The notes: generated from the sequence alone by a model not told the origin. DNA of 64,000 bases from Humibacillus xanthopallidus (GCF_006716675.1 NZ_VFPM01000001.1:744001-808000), one strand, 5' to 3'. Positions 1-10,700 are shown, numbered from the stretch's first letter. Translations and numbers: made by a program.

Positions 1-1
1 G

Positions 2-1174
2 GTCGTGTTCTGGGACGAGTTCGACTCGCGGGAGTACCTCTGGCTGCAGTACCTCCTCGCGCCCATGCAGGACGGCGCGTTCCAGGAGGGACAGATCACG
101 CACCCGATCGGCAAGTGCGTCTTCGTCTTCGCCGGGGGGACCAGCCACGACTTCGCGAACTTCTCGCCGCGCGAGGAGTCCTCGTCGCGGGTCGCCGGCG
201 TCGCCGCACGCAGCGGCCTCACGAGACAGGAGAAGTTCCGCCTCGCCAAGGGTCCCGACTTCGTGAGCCGGTTGAGCGGCTACCTCAACGTCGCCGGCCC
301 CAACCGCCGGCAGCGCTACGACGCCCTCATCGGCTCCTGGGTCGACGACGACGCGCCCCCGGACATCTCCTTCCCCGTGCGCCGCGCGCTCCTCATGCGG
401 GCGACCGGCGGCTTCGTCGGCGCCGCCGAGAACGCGGAGATGGACATCGACAGCGGCCTGCTCAGCGCCTTCCTCGAGATCGGTCGCTACGAGCATGGCG
501 CGCGGTCACTCGAGACGATCATGAAGCTGACGCGGAGCGGCGGGCAGGCCGGAATCCGCCGCTCTGCACTGCCTCCCGAGGACCAGCTGTCGCTGCACGT
601 CGACGCCGACGAGTTCATGGGGCTCGTCGACCTCGACCTCCCGTTCAAGATGCACAGCGAGGAGCTCGCACCAGCCGTGCACGGCTTCTACCGCCAGGCG
701 GTCGAGGGCGAGTCCGTCCCCTACGACGTGGCGTTCGAGGCACTGCCTGACGGTGCGAAGGCCGACAACGTGGCGGCCGCCGCCCGCATCCCCCGGGTGC
801 TCGCCCTCGTCGGGCTCGTCATCGTGAGCCAGGACCACCCGTCGACCGCGCAGGAGGACCTCGTGGCGAGGCTCATCGAGAGCAACATCGAGCTGCTGGC
901 CGAAGCCGAGCACGACGGGTGGATGGAGCAGAAGTACCGCGACGGGTGGTCACACGGCTCCACCCGCGACGACGACGCCAAGACCCATCCCTGCCTCGTC
1001 CGCTACGCGATCCTCAGCGAGCAGGACAAGGACAAGGACCGGGGCGCCGTGCGCCACTACCCCGACATCGTCACGTCGTCGGGCCACAAGATCGTCGAGG
1101 CCGGCTGCGCGACAATGACCCCCGCGCAGCGCGCCAACACCGCTCTCCCCCAGCACCGGCCCGCCCGACGATGA
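2..1174 (+). CDS. AAA+-like ATPase with C-terminal RyR domain (5' truncated)
   Basis: The gene enters the window already inside its ATPase domain: the first residues, VVFWDEFDS, look like a Walker B strand (hydrophobic residues then DE), and CVFVFAGGTS about 40 residues later looks like sensor 1. The Walker A motif must lie upstream of the window. Residues ~289-365 of the visible part match the RyR domain (PF02026) pattern: a helix with AEHDGWMEQK, then DGWSHGSTRDDDAKTHPCLVRY and a closing basic/acidic helix. Bacterial RyR domains are thought to bind nucleotide-derived ligands and occur in predicted conflict systems (known from comparative genomics). The stop overlaps the ATG of the SLOG gene (ATGA), so the two are probably translationally coupled. 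The role as ligand-gated ATPase is inferred; the true start is outside the window. Confidence 0.75.
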   Translation, partial: VVFWDEFDSREYLWLQYLLAPMQDGAFQEGQITHPIGKCVFVFAGGTSHDFANFSPREESSSRVAGVAARSGLTRQEKFRLAKGPDFVSRLSGYLNVAGPNRRQRYDALIGSWVDDDAPPDISFPVRRALLMRATGGFVGAAENAEMDIDSGLLSAFLEIGRYEHGARSLETIMKLTRSGGQAGIRRSALPPEDQLSLHVDADEFMGLVDLDLPFKMHSEELAPAVHGFYRQAVEGESVPYDVAFEALPDGAKADNVAAAARIPRVLALVGLVIVSQDHPSTAQEDLVARLIESNIELLAEAEHDGWMEQKYRDGWSHGSTRDDDAKTHPCLVRYAILSEQDKDKDRGAVRHYPDIVTSSGHKIVEAGCATMTPAQRANTALPQHRPARR

Positions 1175-1689
1175 GACCCGAGCGCGTGGTCCGCGTCGGC
1201 GTGACCGGGCACCGCACGATCCGCGACCCCGAGCGGGTGGCGAGGCGGGTGCGGGACGGGCTGCACGGCATACTGCGGCTGACGGACGCCGGGGACGGTG
1301 CCGGCCCCGCACGGCTCGAGATCGTGGCAGCGCTCGCCGAGGGCGCCGACCGCCTCGTCGCCCGTGAGGCTCTCGCCCTGCCGGGCACGACGCTCGCCGC
1401 CGTCCTGCCCTTCCCCGCCGACGACGAGGGCGACGTCGAGACCCCCGAGGCCCGCGCGGGGCTCGCCGACCTGCTCGAGCGGGCCCACACCGTGGAGGTG
1501 ATGCCCACGACCACGACCCGCGAGGCCGGCTACGCCCTCCAGGGCCGCTGGGTCGTCGACCACAGCGACGTGCTCGTCGCCGTGTGGGACGGCGAGCGGT
1601 CGCGCGGGCAGGGCGGCACGGCCGAGATCGTCGCGTATGCCGCCGATCGCGGGGTCCTGCTCCTCTGGGTGCGGGCGAGCCGCGCCTGA
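1171..1689 (+). CDS. SLOG-superfamily Rossmann protein
   Basis: 172 residues from the ATG that overlaps the preceding stop. The N-terminus has the GVTGHR glycine-rich loop of SLOG (SMF/DprA-LOG-like) Rossmannoids; mid-protein EIVAALAEGADRLVA and the C-terminal HSDVLVAVWDGERSRGQGGTAEIVAYA resemble the nucleotide/sugar-binding loops of that family. SLOG domains bind or process nucleotides and NAD-like molecules, and in conflict loci are proposed to make or sense a nucleotide signal (family knowledge). Its coupling to an ATPase carrying an RyR domain suggests a signal-generator/sensor pair (inference). It is convergent with the 117-residue gene across a 33-nt gap. No transmembrane segment or signal peptide is visible. 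Confidence 0.75.
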   Translation: MRPERVVRVGVTGHRTIRDPERVARRVRDGLHGILRLTDAGDGAGPARLEIVAALAEGADRLVAREALALPGTTLAAVLPFPADDEGDVETPEARAGLADLLERAHTVEVMPTTTTREAGYALQGRWVVDHSDVLVAVWDGERSRGQGGTAEIVAYAADRGVLLLWVRASRA

Positions 1690-1722
1690 CCGCGACGTGT
1701 GCCGATGCGACCCGACGACCGG

Positions 1723-2076
1723 TCACCAGGAGCCGACGAGGCCCAGCCCCCGGTCGGCGCAGAGGCGAAAGAACCTCCCGAGCTCGACGACCTCGAAGGG
1801 CGAGCAGTCGTAACGCCCCTCGGCCGAGGAGGCGACCACGACGGGGTCGCACTGCTCCAGCTGGGCAGCCATGCGCCGCACCACCTCCGGGGGGATCCAC
1901 TCCCGGAAGAGCGAGACCCCGGTGACGTCCTCGACGAGACCGGCATAGACCTTGCCGCGGAAGGACGTGTCGCCCTCGCACTCGCAGAGCAGCACCTTCG
2001 CCCGGTCGAAGGCGTCACGGTCCGCCTCGGTGAGCGCGATGTCCGGTGTCCGGCCGGCCAGGGTGTCGAGTCCCAT
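1723..2076 (-). CDS. Small protein coupled to the DUF4062-NACHT-WD40 gene
   Basis: 117 residues, beginning MGLDTLAGRTPDIALTEADR. I do not recognise the family. The predicted content is mixed alpha/beta with one Cys pair (LLCECEG) and a Trp at the C-terminus, and no membrane segment. The ATG shares its A with the stop of the 1829-residue gene (TGATG), so it is probably translated by re-initiation and works with that protein. A longer reading upstream in the same frame would run into the neighbour's coding sequence and is not preferred. It could be an adaptor, inhibitor or effector of the STAND-like protein; nothing in the sequence decides between these. Confidence 0.6.
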   Translation of the reverse strand: MGLDTLAGRTPDIALTEADRDAFDRAKVLLCECEGDTSFRGKVYAGLVEDVTGVSLFREWIPPEVVRRMAAQLEQCDPVVVASSAEGRYDCSPFEVVELGRFFRLCADRGLGLVGSW

Positions 2077-5000
2077 CAGAGCCTCCCCTCGAGAGTGGTC
2101 AACGCCGCCTGCTCCTCGCGGCTCACCTTCGGGCGCAGGAACGTCCCGCACGCGGCCGCGACGTCGCGGGCCGAGCCGAGGAGGACGGCAACCAGCTCGG
2201 CATACTCCGCGTCGTCGAGGCGACGGCGCAGGATCGCCCGGCAGTGGCCCAGCTCGTCGTCCTGACGGACGAGCGCCGGGTCGGGCAGCGGCCCTGATGC
2301 CGTCGGAGCCGTCGCCGGGTCGTGCTCGTCGACGAGCCGCGCTGCGAGGCGCTCCGCGCTTGACGTGAGCGCGCTGCGCCGCTCGTTCGAGAGGGTGAAC
2401 TGCTCGACCTCGGCGTCCTGCACCGTGCCGTCAGCCGCGGCGACGAAGCTCCACAGGACTCCCGGGAGGCGGCGCACCTGGTCCCACTCCGCATCGGTGA
2501 AGCGAGCCCGCAGCGTCGCGTCCTCCTCGAGGACGGGGTCGGTCGTCACGACCAGCTGGAGGGTGTCGCTGTGCCCGCCCACGAGCACCGTGACGCCGTC
2601 GGGGTGCGCCGCGAGCGCGTTGACCGACCAGCCGAGCCGGCGCAGCAGGCCCCGCTCGACGCCGGCCTCCACGTCGACGAGCCGGACCTCGCCGTCCGTG
2701 GAGGCGGTCATGACCAACGCCTCGTCGGGCAGGACGGCCAGGGCGGTGATCACGCACCGGTGCCCGGTGTCGAGCGACCACCGCAGCCGTCCGGTCATGA
2801 CGTCCCACGTCTCGAGGGCGGTGCCCCGCGCCACGCACAGGTCGCCGGCCACGACGCCCACCACCCATGCCGGGTCCCCGGGCTCGGAGCACCACGCGAC
2901 CCGGCCGGACTGCGCGCCGTGGACGGCGACCGTTCCCGCAGTCGACACGGAGCCGACCGCCGACCCACCGAGCTGGGCGACCCCCGTCACCGCTCCGGCA
3001 TGCACGGCGACCCGCTGGGGCCGTGCACCGCCGGGCTCCCACAGAGTCACCCCGCCGGTGCTGTCGCCGACGAGCCAGGCGCGGCCCCGGGCCGCAGTCA
3101 GGCACACCATCCCGGCAGGCACCTCGGTCTCGGTCACGAGCTGGTGCGAGCCCACCCCCCAGACCCGGACCCGGCCGTCTGCCGAGGCGGCCGCGACGTG
3201 CGTGCCGTCGGCCGACCACGCCGCTGCCGTGGCCCACTCGGCTCCCGGCTCGGCGAGCGTCTGGCTCCTGCCGTCGACGAGGTTCCAGGAGACGACGGCT
3301 CCGTCGGACCCGGCAGTGAGCCCCCGTTCGCCGTCGGGGCTCACCGCGACGGCCTCGACCCACGGATGCTGCGTCTGCAGCATCGTCCGCCGCGGCCGGT
3401 CGGCGGCGTAGACGGCGTCCCACCCGCGCTCTTGGACGTGCGCGCGCACCGCAGACTCCCGCTCGACCGGGCCGAGGCCGTCCGGCCCGTCCGGCCGGGT
3501 GGGCCGTGGCGGCCGCTCGATCCGCAGCAGGTGCACCCGACCGCTCGCCTCACCAGCGACGAGAGTGAGGCCGTCCGGCGCGAGGTCGCAGGCGGTGACC
3601 CGCGAGTCGAGGTCGAGCTCGGCCACCACCTCGAAGGTCTCGAGGTCCCAGACGCGCAGCCGGTGGTCGTCGCCGCCCCCGACACCGACCCGCCCTCGGG
3701 CGTCGAGAGCCAGACAGCGCACCGTCTGCGCGCGCCGGTTCGACATCGACGACTCCACGTCGTGCGACAGCACCCGCAGCCGCCGCCCGGTGCCGAGGTC
3801 CCAGAGCCGCACCCGTGACTCGTCACGGGTCACGTTGAGGCGGTAGAAGACGAGGATGCTGTCGGTCGACGACGTGAGTGCTCGGGAGCCGTCCCTCGAG
3901 ACCGCCGTCGTGACGACCTCGTGGGTGGCGTCAACGGACGACCGTGGCGCCTGCTCGTCGAGCCGCGCCGCGAGCGCCAGCAGGTCGGCATCGCCCGGGG
4001 TGCGCACAGCGAGCTCGCCCGGCGAGCTCCGCTCCGGCGTCGCGCCAACCCCTCGGCCGGCGAGCAGATCCCAGCGCAGGACCGAGCCGTCGGCCCCCAC
4101 TGACACGGCGACCGTGCCGTCGTCGCCGACGGCCACCGCGGTCACCGCTGCGGTATGCCGTGGGGGCGCCGGGGTGCTGACGGCCAGCGGGTGCTTCCCG
4201 AGGTCCCAGACGTGCACGCTGCCGTCCTGGGCGCCGGAGAGCACCCGCAGACCGTCGGGGGTCGCGGCGATCGACAGGACCGCGGTGCCGTGGCCGAGGA
4301 GCCGGCGCACCTCGCGCCCGACGGTGAGGTCCCACAGCCTGATGCTGCCGTCGTCGCCGGCCGAGACGAGCCGGTCTGGGGCGAGCAGGACGATGGCCCG
4401 GACCGCGCCGACGTGACCGGTGAGGGTCGTGAGCGGTGTGGAGATTTCGGGCGCGGGGCGCACCTCGATGGTGCCGTCTGCCTTGCCGACCGCTGTCATC
4501 AAGGCGTCAGAGGAGAGTGCGAGCGACGTGACACCAGAGACCTGCTCGCTGGATGCAGCCCGCCCGCCGACGAGGTCCCACCGGACGAGCGGGGCGCTCC
4601 TGCCCCACGTCACCGCCACCCGGCCGTCGGAGCTGAGCGCGATGAGGTCGCTCGTCGCCGCCGCGCCGGACAGCGCGCCCTCGAGCTCCGGACCGGACCG
4701 GCCGTCGCTGAGGCTCCAGCACTGGACGGACCTGGCGCCGATGCCCCAGATGTCGCGCGGCGCCGCCGCGAGGGTGCCGGCCTCCGGATCGAGCGACACG
4801 GCATACAGGTTGTCGGTCTCTCCGCGAACGACCATCGAGCCGACCCCGGTGCGCCGGTCGATCCGGTAGACGCAGCGATCCGCTGAGGCCGCGAGCACGT
4901 CGTCTCCAGCGAAGGCGAGCGCGGAGATCGTGTCGCCGCCCGCGCCCTCCGCAAAGCTGCCGCTCGGGCGGCCCCCCTCGAACGCCACGACCTCGAGCCC

Positions 5001-7565
5001 GCTCTCGAGGTCCCAGACGCGCACGCTGCGGTCGGTCGTGCCGGCCGCGGCCCAGCGCCTGTCCGGTGAGAAGGCCACGGCTCGCACCGGCGAGAACGTG
5101 CCTCGGAGGATGCGGGTCAGCTCACCACCCGGTGGGGTGAGGCTCGCCGTGAGCGGGCAGAGCCAGGCACCGTCCGACCGCTGCGCGAGGCTGCGGACGA
5201 GCTCCGCCAGGTGCGGGTCCGACACCGTCAGCAACCGCCCGACGAGCTGGCCGGCGAGCTGTGCGGGGTCGCGCGTCACGGCGGTCATCGAGAGCAGGAG
5301 CGCCTCACGCAGGACGGCCAGGGTCGCAGCCTGGGGGGAGGCAGGGTCGCACCGCCGGGCCACCTCGTCGATGTCCTCCACGAGCGTCGACGGGCCCGTC
5401 TCGCCGACCTTGGCGCTGACGAAGTCTCCGTCGGTCAGCAGGGTGACGGCCTCTGCGCCCCGGCCGGCCCTGGCCAGCTGGAACGCCAGCTCGGCGAGCA
5501 CCCGGGGAGCGAGGCCCGCGGGGCCGAGCCGGACGGCGTCGAAGTAGTCGGCCAGTTGCGCGTGCCGGGCCTGCTCGCGCTCACCGGAGAGGAAGACGCG
5601 CTCGGCCGCGTCGGCCAGCTCGCGGTGGAAGAAGCCGATCGTCACCGTGCCGTCCGCGGTGCGTGCCGTGAGGTAGGCCTCGAGGTCGGCGAAGAGCCGC
5701 GACCACACGACCACCGGCAGCCGGTCGACGTGCGGGGAGTGCGGCGACCGCCGGGCGAAGTCGGCCATCACTTCGGCGTCACCCGAGAGCAGGTCGAGCA
5801 GCTCGTCCTCCGTCAGTCCGTCGCGAGAGGCGGCCAGCAGGCCGAGAGCGCGCTCGACGAGCACTGCGCCATGGTTCTCCTCACGCCCGAGTCGCGCGAA
5901 CAGCTGCTCGATGAGCCGGGGCACGTCGCCCGCGACCGGCTCGGGAGCGAGCCAGGACGGCCACAGCCGGGCCTCCTGCGTCGCGAGCCGCAGGTGCAGC
6001 GGCATACCGCGGGCCTCCTCGAAGGCCGACAGCACTGCGGCCGCCTGCGGCGGCGTCAGGGTGCGGCCCTCGGCGACGAGCCAGTCCTGCAGCAGGGCCG
6101 CCCCGTCGTCGGCGGAGAGTCCGGGCACCTCGAGGAGCGCGTCCCCGCCGAGTCGCTGGCGGAGCAGGTCGAGCTCCGGGCCGGGCCGGGTGGACACGGC
6201 CACCCAGACGTTGGGCGGCAGGACGGTGGGCAGCCAGGTCAGCCGGCGAGCCGCATCGTGACGGGGCAGCTGGTCGAGACCGTCGACGAGCAGGACGAGC
6301 GGCTTCGCCTGGGTGGCCCGGCCGAGCTGGGCGGAGAACCCGCTGAAGAGGTCGTTCTCGTCCCCGGGGGCAGGGGCGTCGACGCCGTACTCCTCCCCGA
6401 GCTCCGCCCAGATGTCACGGAGCAGCTCGCCACCGACCGACGACGCCGGCGTCGCGCCGATGAAGCGCGTGACGACGACGGCCTCCGGGCGCTGCGCGAC
6501 AGACTGTCGGGAGACCTCGGCGAGGACCGCCGACTTGCCGCTTCCCGGTGCGCCCCAGAGGACGAGCGGTCGCCAGGGCTCGTCGGCCCGTCGGGCGGCC
6601 ACCCGGGCCAGGACGTCGTCGCGTCCCCGCAGGTCAGCGGCGCGGTCCTCTCCGAACCCCGCGTGCGCCGCCCGCTCTGCCACGACCGGGTCGAGGGCCT
6701 CGACCCGGTCGAGCTCGGCACCGATCACCGCGGCCAGGGCGGCATACACCTCCTCGTTGAGAGCGGCGAGGTGCTCGCGGGTCGGGGCTCCGTCCACCCA
6801 GCGCGCAACGTAGGTGCGCACCCCGTCGCCGAGCTGCTCCGTGAGGCGCCTGCGCAGGTCGGTGAGGTCGGCAGCTGCCTGACTGTCGCGGTGCCCGTCG
6901 ACGACGTCGACGTAGGGGGCGGCGTCGTCGGACAGACCGTCGATCGTGCGCAGGAACGCGAAGGCGCCCAGGGCCGCATCACCCTGCAGCAGCCCGGCCG
7001 AGATCTCCTGCTCCGTGGCGGAGGGCTGTGGGCCGAGCGAGGCGTCGAGCACCGCTCGGAGGCCCGTCTCCTCGCAACCCCAGGCCGCGGGGTCGCGGAA
7101 CTCGCCCTCGCGCGGCTGGAGCACGGCGACGGGAGGAAGGGCGTTCTCGTCGACCCGGTACCACCTGCGCACGAGGGTCGCGCCCTGCGCGTCCGCCGCG
7201 GCCACGCGCTGCACCTGCTGCCACTCGTCCTGTGAGAGCTCGTAGGGCAGCGGACGCCAGCCGTAGCGATCACCAAGCAGCGCAAGGAAACTCGGCCGCG
7301 GGCTGAGCCGCCGACAGCGCTCCACCTCGGCCAGGCACAGCGCCATCGTCCGCTGGTCGAGCGCGGCCTCCTCGCTCACGCCCCAGCGCAGGTCGACGGC
7401 CTGGAAGCGCGCACCGCGCGACGCGCACAGCCGGCGGAGTCTCGAGAAGGCGCCCTCGACGAGGCCGTCCGGACCCTCCACACCCCGCTGCAGCGCATCG
7501 CGCTCCGCCACGAGGTCGTCGAAGGTCGAACTGACGAACACCCTGAAGCTCTGTGCGCCGGGCAT
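2076..7565 (-). CDS. DUF4062 - NACHT-like NTPase - WD40 - TerB-like giant protein
   Basis: 1829 residues from the ATG at 7565, chosen because DUF4062 begins straight after it; a GTG at 7619 would add 18 unconserved residues. Residues ~7-90 are DUF4062 (FRVFVSSTFDDLVAERDAL, later ALLGDRYGWRPLP), the domain found in TEP1/NWD1-type proteins. A P-loop NTPase follows, with Walker A GAPGSGKS near 340 and Walker B LVLLVDGLDQL near 425, then an alpha-helical linker. Residues ~815-1665 hold about fifteen WD40-type blades (repeated SPDG..V..W D/N motifs). The C-terminal ~150 residues (VAAADGTVQDAEVEQF) resemble TerB. The layout is that of a STAND sensor: WD40 for recognition, NACHT for oligomerisation, and DUF4062 as probable effector or adaptor (inference). 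The stop overlaps the 117-residue gene. Confidence 0.85.
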   Translation of the reverse strand: MPGAQSFRVFVSSTFDDLVAERDALQRGVEGPDGLVEGAFSRLRRLCASRGARFQAVDLRWGVSEEAALDQRTMALCLAEVERCRRLSPRPSFLALLGDRYGWRPLPYELSQDEWQQVQRVAAADAQGATLVRRWYRVDENALPPVAVLQPREGEFRDPAAWGCEETGLRAVLDASLGPQPSATEQEISAGLLQGDAALGAFAFLRTIDGLSDDAAPYVDVVDGHRDSQAAADLTDLRRRLTEQLGDGVRTYVARWVDGAPTREHLAALNEEVYAALAAVIGAELDRVEALDPVVAERAAHAGFGEDRAADLRGRDDVLARVAARRADEPWRPLVLWGAPGSGKSAVLAEVSRQSVAQRPEAVVVTRFIGATPASSVGGELLRDIWAELGEEYGVDAPAPGDENDLFSGFSAQLGRATQAKPLVLLVDGLDQLPRHDAARRLTWLPTVLPPNVWVAVSTRPGPELDLLRQRLGGDALLEVPGLSADDGAALLQDWLVAEGRTLTPPQAAAVLSAFEEARGMPLHLRLATQEARLWPSWLAPEPVAGDVPRLIEQLFARLGREENHGAVLVERALGLLAASRDGLTEDELLDLLSGDAEVMADFARRSPHSPHVDRLPVVVWSRLFADLEAYLTARTADGTVTIGFFHRELADAAERVFLSGEREQARHAQLADYFDAVRLGPAGLAPRVLAELAFQLARAGRGAEAVTLLTDGDFVSAKVGETGPSTLVEDIDEVARRCDPASPQAATLAVLREALLLSMTAVTRDPAQLAGQLVGRLLTVSDPHLAELVRSLAQRSDGAWLCPLTASLTPPGGELTRILRGTFSPVRAVAFSPDRRWAAAGTTDRSVRVWDLESGLEVVAFEGGRPSGSFAEGAGGDTISALAFAGDDVLAASADRCVYRIDRRTGVGSMVVRGETDNLYAVSLDPEAGTLAAAPRDIWGIGARSVQCWSLSDGRSGPELEGALSGAAATSDLIALSSDGRVAVTWGRSAPLVRWDLVGGRAASSEQVSGVTSLALSSDALMTAVGKADGTIEVRPAPEISTPLTTLTGHVGAVRAIVLLAPDRLVSAGDDGSIRLWDLTVGREVRRLLGHGTAVLSIAATPDGLRVLSGAQDGSVHVWDLGKHPLAVSTPAPPRHTAAVTAVAVGDDGTVAVSVGADGSVLRWDLLAGRGVGATPERSSPGELAVRTPGDADLLALAARLDEQAPRSSVDATHEVVTTAVSRDGSRALTSSTDSILVFYRLNVTRDESRVRLWDLGTGRRLRVLSHDVESSMSNRRAQTVRCLALDARGRVGVGGGDDHRLRVWDLETFEVVAELDLDSRVTACDLAPDGLTLVAGEASGRVHLLRIERPPRPTRPDGPDGLGPVERESAVRAHVQERGWDAVYAADRPRRTMLQTQHPWVEAVAVSPDGERGLTAGSDGAVVSWNLVDGRSQTLAEPGAEWATAAAWSADGTHVAAASADGRVRVWGVGSHQLVTETEVPAGMVCLTAARGRAWLVGDSTGGVTLWEPGGARPQRVAVHAGAVTGVAQLGGSAVGSVSTAGTVAVHGAQSGRVAWCSEPGDPAWVVGVVAGDLCVARGTALETWDVMTGRLRWSLDTGHRCVITALAVLPDEALVMTASTDGEVRLVDVEAGVERGLLRRLGWSVNALAAHPDGVTVLVGGHSDTLQLVVTTDPVLEEDATLRARFTDAEWDQVRRLPGVLWSFVAAADGTVQDAEVEQFTLSNERRSALTSSAERLAARLVDEHDPATAPTASGPLPDPALVRQDDELGHCRAILRRRLDDAEYAELVAVLLGSARDVAAACGTFLRPKVSREEQAALTTLEGRL

Positions 7566-7784
7566 ACCCCATCGTCTCGCCGCCAGCGGTTCCGGAGCCG
7601 GTTCTTGGACCCAGATCACGTTTCCCGGCCCGCTCGCCTCGGCGGGTCTCGCGGAAAGAGCTGCCGGCGCCCGGAAGGTAAAGAAAGGACAAGTCGCCGC
7701 GGGGGCTCGAGAGACGGTGAGAGGCTGACGTCGAGGGCCTTGGGGGCCACCGGCACGGCGAGTCGCTTCGGGGAGAGGTCGCTT

Positions 7785-10700
7785 ATGTCCGAGTCAGCTG
7801 CGTCGACGGGGACGCGCCGTTCGACCGAGCACCAGGACGTCCATTTCGACCTCAGCTTCCTCGGGGACGAGCACCGCACCGCCGACTACACGCTGCGGTC
7901 CGCCGGGCGCTCCTACCCGCTCGCACGGCATACGGCGGAGTCGCTGGCCGACGCCGGGCTCGACGGAGACGTCGGGATCGGGACCACGCCACCGACCCAC
8001 GTCGCCCGGGCCGTGGAGGCGCCCACCGCCGTCGTCGGCCTGAGCCGGGTGCTCGGACCACCGGACGGGAACGGCTTCCCGACCCTCGCGGCCATGGCCG
8101 TCTCCACTCCCGGCGACGGCGGCCGCTACTCCCTCGACGACGTGGCCCGTGCCGTCGTCTTCCTCAACCCGAGCGTCTCGGTGCTCACGCCCGGCACGGC
8201 CGGCACGGTGCTCGGCCACATCGGGTCAGCGCACCACCTGCCGGAGCTGCAGCTCGCCATCAAGGCGATGGGCACCCACTGGAACGACCCAGTGCCGATG
8301 GTCGACGACACGGGCCACCCGGTGCTCGGCCCCGACGGCAAGCAGTACTTCACCTATGAGCTTGCGCCGATGGTGGCGAACTCCGCCGTGTCCGTGGGCG
8401 GCCAGTCCAAGGCCGCGATCTACAGCGACGACGCCCTGCAGGGCGCACGCTGGCACCTCGACCCCGGTGTCAGCCACGTCGACGTCAGCCAGCCCACACG
8501 GCAGGGCGAGGACACAGCGACCGGCGAGCAAGGCTCCCCCACAAGGGCGCTCGTGGCTGCCAACGCCTCCGGCTACCACGTGAGCCTCGCCGACGGTGGC
8601 CCCAACTACGGCCTTGCCGTCACCGTCAACGGTCTGAGCGACGACTTCGTCCTCGACCTCACGGTGACGAACAGCTACCTGCGCCACACCTCGCTCTTCG
8701 TCAGCTTCCTCCACGGCGACGGCAAGACGCCCATCGTCGTCGACGACAACATCTGGACCGAGCTCATCAAGGGAGCGATGAAGCCGGTCGTCGAGGCGTG
8801 GCTGCGGCTCGGCATCGACCCGGGCTTCGGCCAGGCGCTGCTCGACCTCATCGAGAGCCGCGACAACACCCTGAAGTTCGCCGGTCTGTTGGGTGCCGAG
8901 AGCACCTTCCTCGGCATCCCCGTCTCGCAGGCGGAGAAGAACCTCACCTTCTCGCTCCCCCGTGACGGCGGGCCGGTCGGGCGGATCCGGCTGCTCGTCG
9001 GCAGCCTCGGCACGCCGTCGGGCAACGAGTGGGACCCCATGGCCGCCTGGCTCGGCATCGCGATGACGTCCGTCATCGACCTCGCGATCCCGACGTACGC
9101 GCTCATCTCGACGGCCGGGGAGGAGAGCGACACCCTCTTCGACTCGATCTTCAAGAACGTCCCCTTCCTCGCCGGCCTGGCCCTCGACGTCTACACCATC
9201 GGCAAGGACATCTTCACCGGAGACGCCAACACCGGCGCCGACCTCAAGGACGCGCTCATCTCGCTGTCGAGCTCGCTCGTCACCAAGGTCCTCACCGCCT
9301 CCGACGTCGCCGCCCAGCTCGCCCTCTACTTCGGCGCCGAGGAGGCCGAGGAGGCCATCCCCTACGTCGGCTGGGCACTCAAGGCGCTTGCGATGGAGGC
9401 CGCCGTCGAGCAGCTCGCCCAGACCATCGGTGAGGTCATCTCCTCCCCGCGGGTCGTCGAGTTCGACCTGACCGTGACGATGAACGCCGTCATCACCCTG
9501 ACCCCGGCGGACGTCAACGGTCACCCGGGCGAGTTCCCCTCCACCGCAACGACCGTCGCCGTCACGGCCCAGTTCAGCGACAGCACGACCCGAACCTGGA
9601 CCGGCCCCGTGGACGTCACGAACCGGTCCTCGCTGACGATCCACTGGGACGACGTGCCGGTCGGCGGCACCGTCACCTTCGTCGTCGCGATGTTCTCCGC
9701 AGAGGGCTGGGGCGTCGGCAAGGGCCAGTCCGCATCCGTGGCCAACGAGATCAACGACAAGGATGCTGGAGTCCTGTCTGTCAGCATCGCGGTGGCGCAG
9801 CAGCTCTATCCGCTGAGTGCCGACACCAGCTACGGCCACCACGCGGTGCTGACACACACCGAGGGCACCGGCTACGCGTGGAAGGAGACCGCTCAGGCAC
9901 CGACCGAGACGGCCGAGAGCCTCGGCAGCGGGCCGAGCGGGCACGTGCTCGAGGCGTTGGGTGCCATCACCCTGAGCGACGACCTCGGCATCATCGGCTA
10001 CGGCTGGGAGGCATCAGGCCTCGGCATCCCGCCGGTCGACGCCGATGGCCCCGACACCGAGCTCGACACGATGCAGAACATCGGCTTCCGCCCCGTCGCC
10101 GGCGACAGCAGCCCGACGTGGCCGCAGGCGGGTTACATGACGGCACCCGCCGGCTACTCCAAGGCGCCCCTGCTGCTCTACCTCCGGAGCGCAAGCGAGG
10201 GTGGCCCGGAGCTCGCCGGGCCCGGCCTGTTCTTCCTCGACCCGTCAGGTGACGCCAAGGGCGGCTTCCACCTGCGGAAGGTCACGGCTGTCACAAGCGC
10301 CGACGTGCCGATGGACGACCCCACGCGCCGCTTCGACCTCGCGACGGGCACGAGCTGGGGGCGCTTCGCCAGCCTGCCGACCTCGCTCGCCATCCACACG
10401 AACGGCTACGTCGTCGGAGTCAACCCCGCCGCCGACAACATGCAGATCCTGCGCTTGTCATCCGCGGGCGTCCCTGACGCACAAGCACCTTGGGCCTGTA
10501 TGCCGTTGGGCCCGGGCACCGGCCCAGGGCGCCTGGGTGGCCCCGCCCTCACCTGCATCCGGCCCGACCAGACGATCCTCGTGCTCGAGGCGGGCAACCG
10601 GCGCATCCAGGCATTCAGTCGCGGAGGCCACCCGGTCGCGGCCTTCCCGACGACGCCGACGCCCTACTGGATCCCGCTCGTGTCGCACGCGCCGGAGGGG

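Noticed and set aside
5211-7235. Long open frame of 674 codons on the plus strand inside the giant DUF4062 gene
   Set aside because: It is antisense to well-supported WD40 and NACHT sequence, and its translation is Arg/Gly/His-rich low complexity, as expected for antisense frames in high-GC DNA.
8226-9944. Open frame of 572 codons on the minus strand opposite the NHL-like gene
   Set aside because: The plus gene has a ribosome site and a coupled downstream gene; the antisense product is Gly/Asp/Arg/Val low complexity.
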